Assembly (NCBI GenBank): GCA_902606745.1
Contig: CACLHR010000009.1
Span: forward strand, 1-48,966
DNA: 48,966 bases
Source of the DNA: an uncultured Gammaproteobacteria bacterium
Lineage (GTDB): Bacteria > Pseudomonadota > Gammaproteobacteria > PS1 > Pseudothioglobaceae
Direction: 5' to 3'
Shown here: in pieces, positions 15,559-24,494 of the stretch
Layout: each line of letters starts with the position of its first letter
How positions within the stretch are numbered: the first letter of the stretch is position 1
The notes under the pieces: generated by a model
Databases searched by the model: none
What the model was told of the DNA's origin: nothing
The model's input: only the letters and a program-made list of their open reading frames with translations
Made by a program: the position numbers and the translations under genes

Positions 15559-16521
15559 TTACTTCTGACGATAAGCACTGGGTGAACTATGATAACTTTT
15601 CTTGAAAGACCTTGAAAATGATGAAAGACTGTTAAAGCCTGTTCTGATAGCTATTTCTTGCATTGGTAAAAGCGTATCTGTGACGTACTTTCTTGCACGA
15701 AGCAGCCTTAGATTTAAATAATACGCTCCTGGAGTAGTTTGTAAATGCATTTGAAAGAGATTTTCCAATCTGCGACTAGAAATATTCAATCTCTCTGCAA
15801 CATCAGTAACCGTAATTGGTTCGTCAAGTTGTGACTCCATGATGCGTATTGCTTTAGTGACACGTGGTTCAAAATCGTTCAACAGCCCCAATGATACGAG
15901 TGGCTGTGCGTCAGTTGAGAAATGTGTTTCATCATATACAAAAACACTGGCTACCTCCAAAGCCATAGGGTAACCGAGTCTTGATCTAATTAAATGCAGC
16001 ATAAAATCAAAGGTTGGTGATGCACCACCTATTGTAACAACATCTTTATCAATAACAAAACGGTCCGGTTGAACGTTGGTGTTTCTAAAATAATCTTCAA
16101 AATCTTCTAAATCTTCCCAATGAGTTGTAACAGATTTACCTTCTAGCAATCCAGCTTTTCCTAAAATCCAAGCCCCGGTATCAACGCCGCCTATTGCCTC
16201 AAACTTTGATGAAAATCTTCTGATCAATCTTATCTCATCACTAGAAATATATTCAAATTGTTTAAAACCAGAAACAATAAAAAGTAGATTTCCATCTTTA
16301 ACTGATTCAAGTTTTCCGTCTGGTGTAATCTTAAGACCACATGTACATTCAACCGATAGACCATCAGTTGTAACAATCTTCCAAGTGAAACATTGGGTCT
16401 CAGATAATCGGTTTGCAGCCCGCATCGGGTCTATCATAGATGCAAGTACCAACATAGAGGATTCAGGTAATACCAAAATCGTTACTTGCAATGTTGATTC
16501 TGAACTGGTAAATATGCTCAT
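15559..16521 (-). CDS. GlxA/CdhR-type AraC-family regulator, likely controls carnitine genes
   Basis: An N-terminal DJ-1/PfpI-like domain (VTILVLPESSMLVLASMIDPMR to about residue 180) is followed by a C-terminal AraC-type double HTH (ITVDVAERLNISSRRLENLFQ and MQEIAIRTGFNSLSSFSRSFK). This architecture is that of CdhR, GbdR and ArgR-type activators of quaternary-amine and amino acid catabolism. I set the start at the ATG at 16521 (320 aa). An in-frame TTG at 16596 adds 25 residues, but a promoter (16552-16580) lies in that segment, which would leave the TTG untranscribed. It is divergent from the carnitine genes and probably activates them in response to carnitine or a breakdown product (inference). 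Confidence 0.85.
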   Translation of the reverse strand: MSIFTSSESTLQVTILVLPESSMLVLASMIDPMRAANRLSETQCFTWKIVTTDGLSVECTCGLKITPDGKLESVKDGNLLFIVSGFKQFEYISSDEIRLIRRFSSKFEAIGGVDTGAWILGKAGLLEGKSVTTHWEDLEDFEDYFRNTNVQPDRFVIDKDVVTIGGASPTFDFMLHLIRSRLGYPMALEVASVFVYDETHFSTDAQPLVSLGLLNDFEPRVTKAIRIMESQLDEPITVTDVAERLNISSRRLENLFQMHLQTTPGAYYLNLRLLRARKYVTDTLLPMQEIAIRTGFNSLSSFSRSFKKSYHSSPSAYRQK

Positions 16522-16551
16522 TTCGTATAATGTGAAATTTATAACGGAAAA

Positions 16552-16580
16552 AGTATAGCATAGCCTTTGTTCAGCAGTAA
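16552..16580 (-). promoter_or_regulatory. Candidate promoter of the GlxA-type regulator
   Basis: On the minus strand TTACTG (16575-16580), a 17-base spacer and TATACT (16552-16557) with an extended -10 TG lie about 30 bases upstream of the ATG at 16521. The placement supports that ATG as the true start. Confidence 0.5.
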
Positions 16581-16640
16581 CATATTTAAATCTCAATTTA
16601 TTTTGTCTAAAATGAAACCTCTATATTTGGAGAAATTACT

Positions 16641-17552
16641 ATGATCAACCTACAGCCATCAAGAGATGTATTTATTACTTGCGCCGTTACCGGCTCTGGT
16701 GATACAACGGGAAGGTCCGACAAAATTCCGATTACACCCCAGCAAATCGCTGACTCATGTATTGGAGCAGCCCATGCAGGCGCCGCTGTCGTTCACATCC
16801 ACGTTAGAGACACTAAAACAGGTACACCTGCTCGTGATCCTGCTTTGTATGCTGAAGTCGTTAATTTCATTAGAGAGTCGAAGGTTGATATGGTTTTGAA
16901 TCTAACCTCTGGAATGGGTGGTGATATGGTTTTTGGTTCTGCAGAAGACCCGCTAGCTTTAAATGAGAAAGAAACCGATATGGTTGGTGCAACAGAGCGT
17001 CTTGAACATGTCACAAATATTCTTCCTGAGATATGTACCATTGATTGCGGCTCTATGAATTTTGGCCAAGGTGATTACGTTATGACCAACACCACTTCAG
17101 TCTTGAAAGAAATGACGAAACAAGTTCAAGCGCTAGGGGTTAAACCTGAAATTGAAGTTTTTGATACTGGTCATTTACAGTTTGCAATTTGGCTCAAAGA
17201 GCAAGGTCTAATTGATGACCCTGTAATGATTCAACTCTGTATGGGTATACCTTGGGGCGCACCTGATGACCTCCACACATTTCTCGCAATGACATCAAAT
17301 GTTCCAAAAGATTGGACCTTTTCTGCCTTCTCAATTAGCAGGAACCAATTGCCTTATGTCGCCCTGGCAGTTCTAGCAGGAGGTAATATTCGTGTCGGGC
17401 TTGAAGATAACATCTATCTCAAACGTGGTGTCCTTGCAACCAACGAAGAACTCGTTGAGAAAGCTGTACAGACCGCACAAGGCATGGGTTGCACTATTAT
17501 GGGACCGCAAGACGTGCGCGACAAAATGAAGCTAGTGAAACGCTGGGGATAG
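16641..17552 (+). CDS. Beta-keto acid cleavage enzyme (BKACE), probable 3-dehydrocarnitine cleavage enzyme
   Basis: This 303-residue BKACE-family (formerly DUF849) enzyme has zinc ligands His52 and His54 in VHIHVRD and conserved Glu255 in VGLEDNIY. The family condenses a beta-keto acid with acetyl-CoA and splits it to acetoacetate plus a new CoA ester. Because the next gene is a carnitine dehydrogenase-thioesterase fusion, the likely substrate is 3-dehydrocarnitine, giving betainyl-CoA and acetoacetate (established for CdhC-type enzymes; inferred here). GGAG lies about 10 bases before the start. One base separates its stop from the next gene. The divergent GlxA-type regulator supports carnitine control. 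Confidence 0.88.
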   Translation: MINLQPSRDVFITCAVTGSGDTTGRSDKIPITPQQIADSCIGAAHAGAAVVHIHVRDTKTGTPARDPALYAEVVNFIRESKVDMVLNLTSGMGGDMVFGSAEDPLALNEKETDMVGATERLEHVTNILPEICTIDCGSMNFGQGDYVMTNTTSVLKEMTKQVQALGVKPEIEVFDTGHLQFAIWLKEQGLIDDPVMIQLCMGIPWGAPDDLHTFLAMTSNVPKDWTFSAFSISRNQLPYVALAVLAGGNIRVGLEDNIYLKRGVLATNEELVEKAVQTAQGMGCTIMGPQDVRDKMKLVKRWG

Positions 17553-17553
17553 A

Positions 17554-19032
17554 ATGACTAAGATTGAATCGGCTGGCATTATTGGTGCAGGCGTTATTGG
17601 CAGTGGCTGGATAGCGCGATTTCTTTTAAATGGTATCGATGTTGCTGTCTATGATCCCTCAAAAGATGCTCCAAAAAATGTAAACAAGGTCATTCAAAAT
17701 GCTGATAGAGCTTACACTCAACTACTTACATCTGAACTACCAAACAGAGGCACTCTTACATTCGTAAACTCGGTTTCAGATCTTCCTAAATCTGCCGATA
17801 TCATTATCGAAGCTGTCCCGGAAAGACTGTCGGCAAAACAATCGGTTTATGATGAGATTGAATTGAGCGCCAATAATAATTCAATTATCGCTTCCTCAAC
17901 TTCAGGCATCCTACCATCAGACCTACAAGCGAAAATGAAGCACCCCGAACGCCTCATCGTAGCCCATCCATTCAATCCAGTCTATCTTCTTCCTTTGGTG
18001 GAAATTGTAGGTGGTTCTAAAACATCTCAAGAATTGATTGAAAGGGCCAGTAGTATTTTTACTAATGTTGGCATGTTCCCGTTACATATTAAAAAAGAAA
18101 TCCCCGCATTTATTGGCGACAGGCTCCTCGAATCAGTCTGGCGAGAGGCGCTTTGGCTGGTCAATGACGATGTCGCAACCACCGAAGAAATTGATGACGT
18201 TATACGTTTTGGGTTTGGCTTGCGTTGGGCACAAATGGGTCTATTCGAAACCTTTAGACTGGCAGGTGGAGAGGCTGGAATGCGTCATTTCATTTCACAA
18301 TTTGGACCATGTCTTGAGTGGCCCTGGACTCATCTAATGGATGTCCCTGAGTTTACAGAGGAATTAGTGGATAAAGTTTCGAACCAATCTGATGAGCAAT
18401 CTGGACAATTTAGCATTCGCGAATTAGAAAAAAAACGAGACGACAACTTGGTAGATTTTTTAAAGGTCTTGAAGGAGAACCGGTGGGGCGCTGGTAACGC
18501 CCTGAAAGAGTTTGAAGATCGTTTAAATAGAGCAAAAAAGCGCACAGACTTTGCAAAACTTGACCTGACAACTCCACTCTTGACGCTTAAAACCAAGGTA
18601 CGTAAAGAATGGGCCGACTATAACGGCCACATGACTGAATCACGTTATCTGGAATGTTTTTCAGATGCCACCACTGAAATGATGGCTATTGTTGGTGTTG
18701 ATGAAGAATACATATCTAGTATAGGTTCCTACTTTACTGTGGAAACGCATATTCGCCATTTAGATGAAGTTCTAATCGGTGAAGGAGTCTACGCAACAAC
18801 CCAAGTCATCCATGGTGCCGGTAAAAAACTTCACCTATTCCATTACCTCTATCATGAGGACGACAGATTGCTGGCGACTGCTGAACATATGCTGATACAT
18901 GTCAATCTAAAAACCCGTGGCGCCAGCACGCCTAGTGAACTAGTTATTGATAGAGTTGAGGCTGTTTACGAAGCCCATAAAAATCTTGCTAAGCCGGAAG
19001 GTTTGGCTCGAGCGGTGGGTGACAAGGTTTAA
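17554..19032 (+). CDS. L-carnitine dehydrogenase fused to betainyl-CoA thioesterase
   Basis: This 492-residue two-domain enzyme has residues 1 to about 310 as a 3-hydroxyacyl-CoA dehydrogenase-like unit, with NAD-binding GAGVIG (11-16), AHPFNPVYLLPLVEIVGG and a C-terminal helical domain. Residues about 345-475 form a hotdog thioesterase (WADYNGHMTESRYLE, then TVETHIRHLDEV). The first domain oxidises carnitine to 3-dehydrocarnitine. The second can hydrolyse betainyl-CoA, made by the preceding BKACE, to glycine betaine. This fusion is known in carnitine degraders; in Pseudomonas the parts are separate CdhA and CdhB. The stop overlaps the convergent MttB-like stop by three to four bases. Confidence 0.88.
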   Translation: MTKIESAGIIGAGVIGSGWIARFLLNGIDVAVYDPSKDAPKNVNKVIQNADRAYTQLLTSELPNRGTLTFVNSVSDLPKSADIIIEAVPERLSAKQSVYDEIELSANNNSIIASSTSGILPSDLQAKMKHPERLIVAHPFNPVYLLPLVEIVGGSKTSQELIERASSIFTNVGMFPLHIKKEIPAFIGDRLLESVWREALWLVNDDVATTEEIDDVIRFGFGLRWAQMGLFETFRLAGGEAGMRHFISQFGPCLEWPWTHLMDVPEFTEELVDKVSNQSDEQSGQFSIRELEKKRDDNLVDFLKVLKENRWGAGNALKEFEDRLNRAKKRTDFAKLDLTTPLLTLKTKVRKEWADYNGHMTESRYLECFSDATTEMMAIVGVDEEYISSIGSYFTVETHIRHLDEVLIGEGVYATTQVIHGAGKKLHLFHYLYHEDDRLLATAEHMLIHVNLKTRGASTPSELVIDRVEAVYEAHKNLAKPEGLARAVGDKV

Positions 19033-20570
19033 TACCACTCGTCATCCATACTGTCCTTCTTCAACCTTATAAAGTCTTTCAATTCTTCATCTATTGCAGG
19101 ATCCATTGGTGGTTCTACATATTCATCGAGCATGGCATTCCAGCGTTCGTAAGCCCTCTCTTCGGCATCCTTAGAACCATCCTCCTCCCACTGCTCAAAA
19201 GAATTATTGTCAGCTATTTCAGAGCGAAAGTTTGCTGTCTCAAAATTTTCTCCAGTATGCTCTGTACCTAAAAAATTCTCACCTGGAGAGTTTTCCTTGA
19301 AGGCACTTAAACCTAGAGAATTCTCATTTATAGTCATTCCATCACCCATCCGATGCAACATTCCAAGACGGTCTGAATCAAGAATAAATTTCTCATAACC
19401 TACCACTAAACCGCCCTCTAGCCAGCCAGCCGCCTGGTGGATAAAATTTGCCCCTGCTAAAAAAGCTGGAAACATTGAATCCGCTGACTCCTGCATGGCT
19501 TGTGCGTCAGTCACTTTGGAAGCCGTGTAATGACCGCCAGCCCGAAAAGGCAATCCCAACCTCCGTGCCATCTGTCCAACCGCTAGGGTTGCCAGAGTAG
19601 ATTCAGGCGTTCCGAATGTTGGCGCCCCAGACTTAAGGTCCATTGTTGTTAAAAAATTTCCATACACGGCACTCGAGCCGGGTCGTATCAATTGCGTCAA
19701 AGCAACACCCACCATAGTTTCAGCATGGGCTTGAGCGACTGCTGCCGGCATGGTAACTGGTGACATGGCACCGCCAAGAATGAAGGGCGTTATAACAACA
19801 CCCTGATTAGCTCTCGCGTAGGCTTTCAAAGCTCCAGACATGGTGTTGTCGTAAACCAGAGGCGAGTTAACGTTGATATTGCCCTGAATAACACAGTTTG
19901 ACTCTAGAAACTCGTCGCCAAAAACAATGCGCGCCATTGTAACCGAATCTTCGGCACGCTCGGGTGCAGTAACAGCGCCCATAAAGGGCTTGTCGGAATA
20001 CTTTATATGTGCATACACCATATCTAAATGGCGTTTGTTTACAGGTATATCAACCGGTTCACAAACTGTGCCACTTGTATGGTGTAGCCAAGGAATCATG
20101 TGAGCAAGTTTGACCAAATTACGGAAATCTTCCATAGTCCCCTGTCTCCTTCCTCTCTTTCGATCGTAAACAAAAGGGGGTCCATATGCCGGCCCAAAAA
20201 CCAATCTATTGCCACCGAATATCGTTGACCTTGCTGGATTTCGAGCATGCATTTCGAACTCTTTAGGAGCTGTCTTGCAGAGCTCACTGGCATGCCCTTT
20301 ATCAAATTGCAGACTGTTGCCTTTAACTGTGACACCAGCATCTTTGAAGAGTTTTAGGGCCTCATCATCTCCCCAAAACTCGATACCAACCTCTTGAAGA
20401 ATCCAGTCTGCATGTTCTTCAATGCTCACCAATTCCTCTTCACTAAGTAACTCATAGCATGGAATTTTGCGTGACAAAAACCTTGGCGCTTCTATTTGCG
20501 CAGATTTCTTTCTAGATGCAATCTTCGCGGACCGTCCGCCTTCCCTTCTCTTTCTCTTGTGATCAGTCAT
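19029..20570 (-). CDS. MttB-superfamily methyltransferase without in-frame amber codon; candidate glycine betaine methyltransferase
   Basis: This 513-residue member of the trimethylamine methyltransferase family is read through without an internal amber codon, so it belongs to the non-pyrrolysine branch. That branch includes glycine betaine:corrinoid methyltransferase MtgB. It has a basic N-terminal tail, RNPARSTIFGGNRLVFGPAYG, GNINVNSPLVYDNTM, and C-terminal LEGGLVVGYEKFILDSDRLGM. It converges on the carnitine dehydrogenase-thioesterase gene, whose expected end product is glycine betaine, making that a reasonable substrate (inference). No corrinoid protein or partner methyltransferase is in the window. 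It shares blocks with the partial paralogue at 1-719. Confidence 0.85.
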   Translation of the reverse strand: MTDHKRKRREGGRSAKIASRKKSAQIEAPRFLSRKIPCYELLSEEELVSIEEHADWILQEVGIEFWGDDEALKLFKDAGVTVKGNSLQFDKGHASELCKTAPKEFEMHARNPARSTIFGGNRLVFGPAYGPPFVYDRKRGRRQGTMEDFRNLVKLAHMIPWLHHTSGTVCEPVDIPVNKRHLDMVYAHIKYSDKPFMGAVTAPERAEDSVTMARIVFGDEFLESNCVIQGNINVNSPLVYDNTMSGALKAYARANQGVVITPFILGGAMSPVTMPAAVAQAHAETMVGVALTQLIRPGSSAVYGNFLTTMDLKSGAPTFGTPESTLATLAVGQMARRLGLPFRAGGHYTASKVTDAQAMQESADSMFPAFLAGANFIHQAAGWLEGGLVVGYEKFILDSDRLGMLHRMGDGMTINENSLGLSAFKENSPGENFLGTEHTGENFETANFRSEIADNNSFEQWEEDGSKDAEERAYERWNAMLDEYVEPPMDPAIDEELKDFIRLKKDSMDDEWY

Positions 20571-20663
20571 ACGCTAACTCTTACGAAATAATTAGTGCTT
20601 TAAGAATAGGGTGAATACTAACATTAAAAAAACTAAATTGCCAATAGATATATTAACTCTCTT

Positions 20664-21272
20664 TTACGATCTTGTTAATCGTAACACACGACCCGTAATT
20701 GGCGCTGATATGGTGCGGCGATATGCATGAATAATGCTTTCTTTTGATGTTGGCTCAAAGCCATCGAAAAGCATTCCATAATCATCGACAGAGTTTTCAA
20801 TAATCGATGGTGACACAATGTTGATTCGAAGTTTGCCTGCATACTCTGCGGCCAAAGTTGATACGCACATATTTAGAGCACCGTTTGCAGCAGCAGCGCA
20901 TGCTCCCGAAAGAAGGGGCTCATCACCTATGATGCCACTTGTTAATGTGATTGACCCGTTCTCACTCAAAAACGGAATAGCTGCTTTCGCTAAATTTAAT
21001 TGGCTCAAACATTTGGTCGATAGTCCGCTCGCAAAATCTTCCATGGTAAGTTCTTCAAACGGCTTAAAAGGGGCGCCACCGATACAAGACACTAATCCAT
21101 CAAAAGGGCCGACGCTGGCAAACACTTCGCTGACACTTGAAAAATCAAAAGCATCTAGCTTAAGATCAGGGCCAGAACGTCCGGCACGGATGACCTCATA
21201 ATCTTTTTTCAAGCCATCAACAACCTCTCTGCCGAGTCTACCTGTCGCACCAACCACTATTATCTTTTTCAT
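20664..21272 (-). CDS. Short SDR-family NAD(P)-binding protein
   Basis: This 202-residue protein starts with a Rossmann motif GATGRLGREV (residues 8-17). It has an SDR-like core: SCIGGAPFKP, SENGSITLTSG and a GACAAAANGALN helix where Tyr-x-x-x-Lys is expected. The canonical YxxxK is absent, and the Tyr position is taken by a small residue, so catalysis by the usual mechanism is doubtful. Homologues are annotated as short-chain dehydrogenases. It stands alone, 91 bases from the MttB-like gene on the same strand. A reductase or binding role is possible. Confidence 0.75.
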   Translation of the reverse strand: MKKIIVVGATGRLGREVVDGLKKDYEVIRAGRSGPDLKLDAFDFSSVSEVFASVGPFDGLVSCIGGAPFKPFEELTMEDFASGLSTKCLSQLNLAKAAIPFLSENGSITLTSGIIGDEPLLSGACAAAANGALNMCVSTLAAEYAGKLRINIVSPSIIENSVDDYGMLFDGFEPTSKESIIHAYRRTISAPITGRVLRLTRS

Positions 21273-21324
21273 ATCATCACCTTTTAATTAATTATTGTTT
21301 TTGAAAATAGAACTGATATTACCA

Positions 21325-21906
21325 TTAAATGAGTAAATCGCTAATAGACTTCTTAACTTCGGATCTGGTTGCGTTAGCATTTAAGGGTGATCCAATATTA
21401 ATATGAATATCTCTTCTAAAGCAAAACTTTTGTTTCTTTTTAATTTCTTTTGGTGCTTTGGAGAAAAAAGTGCCCCACATATCGTTAATTCCAAAAGGAA
21501 CCACAACGACGTCATCCCTTGATTCCGATAATATCTTTTCAAAACCCCTCTTCAAGTCAGACAATTCACCGTTGGTAGAAATTTCCCCTTCAGGGAATAT
21601 GCCAACGACACAATTTTTGTTTAATAAACTGACAATATTCTGCATTGCATTACGACTATTTAATGGTCTGATCGGCACAGCACCAACGGCGATCAGAACC
21701 CACTTAAAAATTAGCATGTTGTAGTAATCTTCGTGCACTACAAATCGAATCGTTCTTGGGGTTGCCCACTGTATGAGAGCAAAATCTATCCAACTAATGT
21801 GATTCCCTAAAAGCAATACTGGGGCTGACTTTGGAAGGTTTTCGATACCTTTTACCTTTAATCGATAACGCCATACAAACAAAAGATAGCCGGCGATTTG
21901 TCGCAC
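21325..21906 (-). CDS. PlsC-type 1-acylglycerol-phosphate acyltransferase family protein
   Basis: This 193-residue acyltransferase has the family block I NHISWID (His-x4-Asp catalytic pair), block III FPEGEIS and block IV VVPFGIND. Family enzymes acylate lysophospholipids at the inner membrane. The gene starts two bases after the stop of the LplT-like transporter gene. In E. coli, LplT imports lysophospholipids for re-acylation by Aas, so this pair likely does the same salvage. The acyl-ACP synthetase half of Aas is missing here, and the acyl donor may be supplied by another protein. Confidence 0.88.
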   Translation of the reverse strand: MRQIAGYLLFVWRYRLKVKGIENLPKSAPVLLLGNHISWIDFALIQWATPRTIRFVVHEDYYNMLIFKWVLIAVGAVPIRPLNSRNAMQNIVSLLNKNCVVGIFPEGEISTNGELSDLKRGFEKILSESRDDVVVVPFGINDMWGTFFSKAPKEIKKKQKFCFRRDIHINIGSPLNANATRSEVKKSISDLLI

Positions 21907-21908
21907 TA

Positions 21909-23207
21909 CTATAGAATCGCTTTTAATCTTTTAAGCACAACAGTAAATCCAACTACTGCTATCAATGCATTCAAGTAAAGTATATAGACACTATTCACAT
22001 TAGATCTAGCAAGTAAAACCGTAAGCAATAAAAGACCAATCATAGCCATGTTCTGTATCCAGTTCTTACCCGCCAGTACACTCCCCAAACCATCCTTAGC
22101 CGAGTGAGCTTGAATTAGAGCGTTGAGCGGAACCAGCATCATACCTGCACCAACGCCAAACAGCAGAATTAAGGTTGATACTATTATTAAAGCTGTGGAG
22201 TTTGGAATGAAACTTAAGGTGGAAACAACAGGCACCAAAATCGCGCAAACTGTAATCGTAGTTGAGCCCGTATATATGTTATTAACTTTCACTGAATTGA
22301 CACTTTTTCTTGCAGAAACATAAGCCCCTACCATAATTCCTAAAATTGAGAGTGCCAACATCGCATTAACCATAAGTGGACTTGTAACCCCCAAATTAAC
22401 TTTGGCAAGTGCAGGAATAACCGCAACAAGGTTTTGAGACATTCCCCAAAAAATAGCCGTCCCCCAAATTGAAAACCAAATGATTTGGTTTCCTTTTATG
22501 ACTCGAATATTGTTCATTAAGTAATGGAGCGTAATTAGTTTTTGTACTGACAACTTCACTTCACTAAATTTAGTAGCGTAAAAACGGACACCAAAGGTAG
22601 CCAAAAATTCAACCATTGACAGACCCACCAAGACCCAACCAACTGGAGCGATATGAAGCAATATTTCCTCAGGTGTTGAGTATTCCTTAACTCCTAGATA
22701 AAGTTCAAAAAGATAGGAGAAGAAAACCGTACCCAATAAAATTGATGTCAAGGTGACTGCAGAAGTATAAGCATTGCCTATACTCAATCCAGCCTTCTTT
22801 AGGCACTCTCTAATATAGCCATACTTAGCCGGGGAATAGATAGCGCTCTGAGTTGCAAGAAGCAGTGTAAAGCCGAATGCAGATTTATACGCTCCCTGAT
22901 AATAACAATAGGTAATCGACAGTGTGATTAAAACAGCTGCAAAAGCGCTCCAGCGCATTATAAGAGGCTTGGCAAACTTGTCAGAAAGATGACCAGAAAG
23001 AGTAAATAGGAGGATAAAAGGAACAAGAATCATAGCATTCACTATGGCAGTCAAAATAAGCTGTGTTTGCTCACCATAGATCATAAAAATTGTATTCTGA
23101 ATGATGATTTTGTGGCCTAAATCAACAAAAGCATTAATGAACAATACAACAAGATATATAGCAAAGATACCTGCACGTTCTCTCAGAACTGATTTTTCCT
23201 CTTGCAT
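21909..23207 (-). CDS. LplT-like lysophospholipid transporter (MFS)
   Basis: This 432-residue major facilitator protein has about 12 membrane segments. The stretch LLLATQSAIYSPAKYGYI is characteristic of LplT and LplT-Aas fusions. The N-terminal segment FINAFVDLGHKIIIQNT also fits. It flips lysophospholipids across the inner membrane. The start has AGGAGAG upstream. Followed at two bases by the PlsC-type acyltransferase, it forms a split two-gene version of the LplT-Aas unit. Confidence 0.87.
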   Translation of the reverse strand: MQEEKSVLRERAGIFAIYLVVLFINAFVDLGHKIIIQNTIFMIYGEQTQLILTAIVNAMILVPFILLFTLSGHLSDKFAKPLIMRWSAFAAVLITLSITYCYYQGAYKSAFGFTLLLATQSAIYSPAKYGYIRECLKKAGLSIGNAYTSAVTLTSILLGTVFFSYLFELYLGVKEYSTPEEILLHIAPVGWVLVGLSMVEFLATFGVRFYATKFSEVKLSVQKLITLHYLMNNIRVIKGNQIIWFSIWGTAIFWGMSQNLVAVIPALAKVNLGVTSPLMVNAMLALSILGIMVGAYVSARKSVNSVKVNNIYTGSTTITVCAILVPVVSTLSFIPNSTALIIVSTLILLFGVGAGMMLVPLNALIQAHSAKDGLGSVLAGKNWIQNMAMIGLLLLTVLLARSNVNSVYILYLNALIAVVGFTVVLKRLKAIL

Positions 23208-23291
23208 AATTTCTCTCCTTTCAAGCGCTAATAAAAAACACTAGAGTAATAGCATTATGACAGAATTATTGACTAATATCTAACCTGCTTG

Positions 23292-24494
23292 TTAGAATTC
23301 GAGACCTTCAATTTCACCAACAGTGTGCATGTCTTTGTCACCACGACCAGATAGGTTAATAACTATATTTTTGTCACTTGACCATTGTTGAGCCAACTTA
23401 ACAGCATAAGAGACAGCATGTGCAGATTCTAGTGCAGGCAATATGCCTTCAACTCTTGTTAGTAAATGAAAAGCCTCTAATGCCTCTTTGTCTGTAACAG
23501 AGACATATTCAGCCCTTCCAGTATCCTTTAGGTAAGCATGCTCTGGACCAACACCAGGATAATCAAGTCCAGCGGAAATAGAATGGCCTTCGATTATTTG
23601 TCCATTTGGGTCTTCCATAAGATAGGTTCTGTTGCCGTGCAAGACACCAACACTGCCTGCACACAAAGGAGCTGCGTGAGCAACGGGTCCCTTTTCAATA
23701 CCGTAACCTGCGGCCTCAACACCATAAATCTTAACTGAGGCGTCTTCAATAAAAGGATGGAAAAGTCCGATCGCATTTGAGCCTCCTCCGACACAGGCAA
23801 CCAACGCATCTGGCAAGCCTCCAACTTGGTCATTAAACTGCTCTTTTACTTCTTTACCAATAACGCACTGGAAATCTCTTACCATCATTGGATAGGGGTG
23901 TGGTCCTGCAACGGTACCAATAATATAAAAAGTATTGTCAATATTAGTTACCCAATCACGCATTGCTTCATTCAGCGCATCTTTCAAGGTTCTAGAGCCC
24001 GCAGTGACCGGAACAACGGAGGCACCCAGTAATTTCATACGATAGACATTTTGAGCTTGACGGGCAACATCAACTTCGCCCATATAAACTACGCATTCTA
24101 AGCCAAGCCTTGCTGCAACGGTAGCTGAAGCTACACCGTGTTGTCCTGCACCAGTCTCGGCAATGATTCTTGTTTTGCCCATTCGACTAGCCAGTAGCGC
24201 CTGACCTATAGTATTGTTTATTTTGTGAGCTCCGGTGTGGTTTAAATCCTCTCGTTTTAAATAGATTTGAGCGCCACCCACCTGCTTGCTTAAATTTTTT
24301 GCGTGATATAGTGGACTTTTACGGCCAACATAGTGCTTAAGGTCATTTTCAAATTCGGCTAAAAAGTCTGCGTCATCCTTGTACTTTTCATAGGCAAGTT
24401 TGAGTTCTGTTACAGCTGTCATTAGAGTTTCTGCAATAAAAACACCACCGTATTGTTCAAAGTGGCCTTTTTCATCTGGTAGGTTATAACTCAT
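23292..24494 (-). CDS. trpB: Tryptophan synthase beta chain
   Basis: This 400-residue TrpB makes tryptophan from indole and serine. The pyridoxal phosphate lysine is Lys91 in [11 protein letters not shown]. The phosphate-binding [10 protein letters not shown] and the [15 protein letters not shown]-type region (here [14 protein letters not shown]) are intact. Length is normal. Its ATG overlaps the trpF stop (ATGA), so the two are co-translated. No trpA follows; an LplT-like gene comes next, so trpA must lie elsewhere. Confidence 0.97.
   Translation of the reverse strand: MSYNLPDEKGHFEQYGGVFIAETLMTAVTELKLAYEKYKDDADFLAEFENDLKHYVGRKSPLYHAKNLSKQVGGAQIYLKREDLNHTGAHKINNTIGQALLASRMGKTRIIAETGAGQHGVASATVAARLGLECVVYMGEVDVARQAQNVYRMKLLGASVVPVTAGSRTLKDALNEAMRDWVTNIDNTFYIIGTVAGPHPYPMMVRDFQCVIGKEVKEQFNDQVGGLPDALVACVGGGSNAIGLFHPFIEDASVKIYGVEAAGYGIEKGPVAHAAPLCAGSVGVLHGNRTYLMEDPNGQIIEGHSISAGLDYPGVGPEHAYLKDTGRAEYVSVTDKEALEAFHLLTRVEGILPALESAHAVSYAVKLAQQWSSDKNIVINLSGRGDKDMHTVGEIEGLEF

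Noticed and set aside
19029-20570. Pyrrolysine-containing trimethylamine methyltransferase
   Set aside because: The frame has no internal amber codon over its full length, so it is the non-pyrrolysine type.
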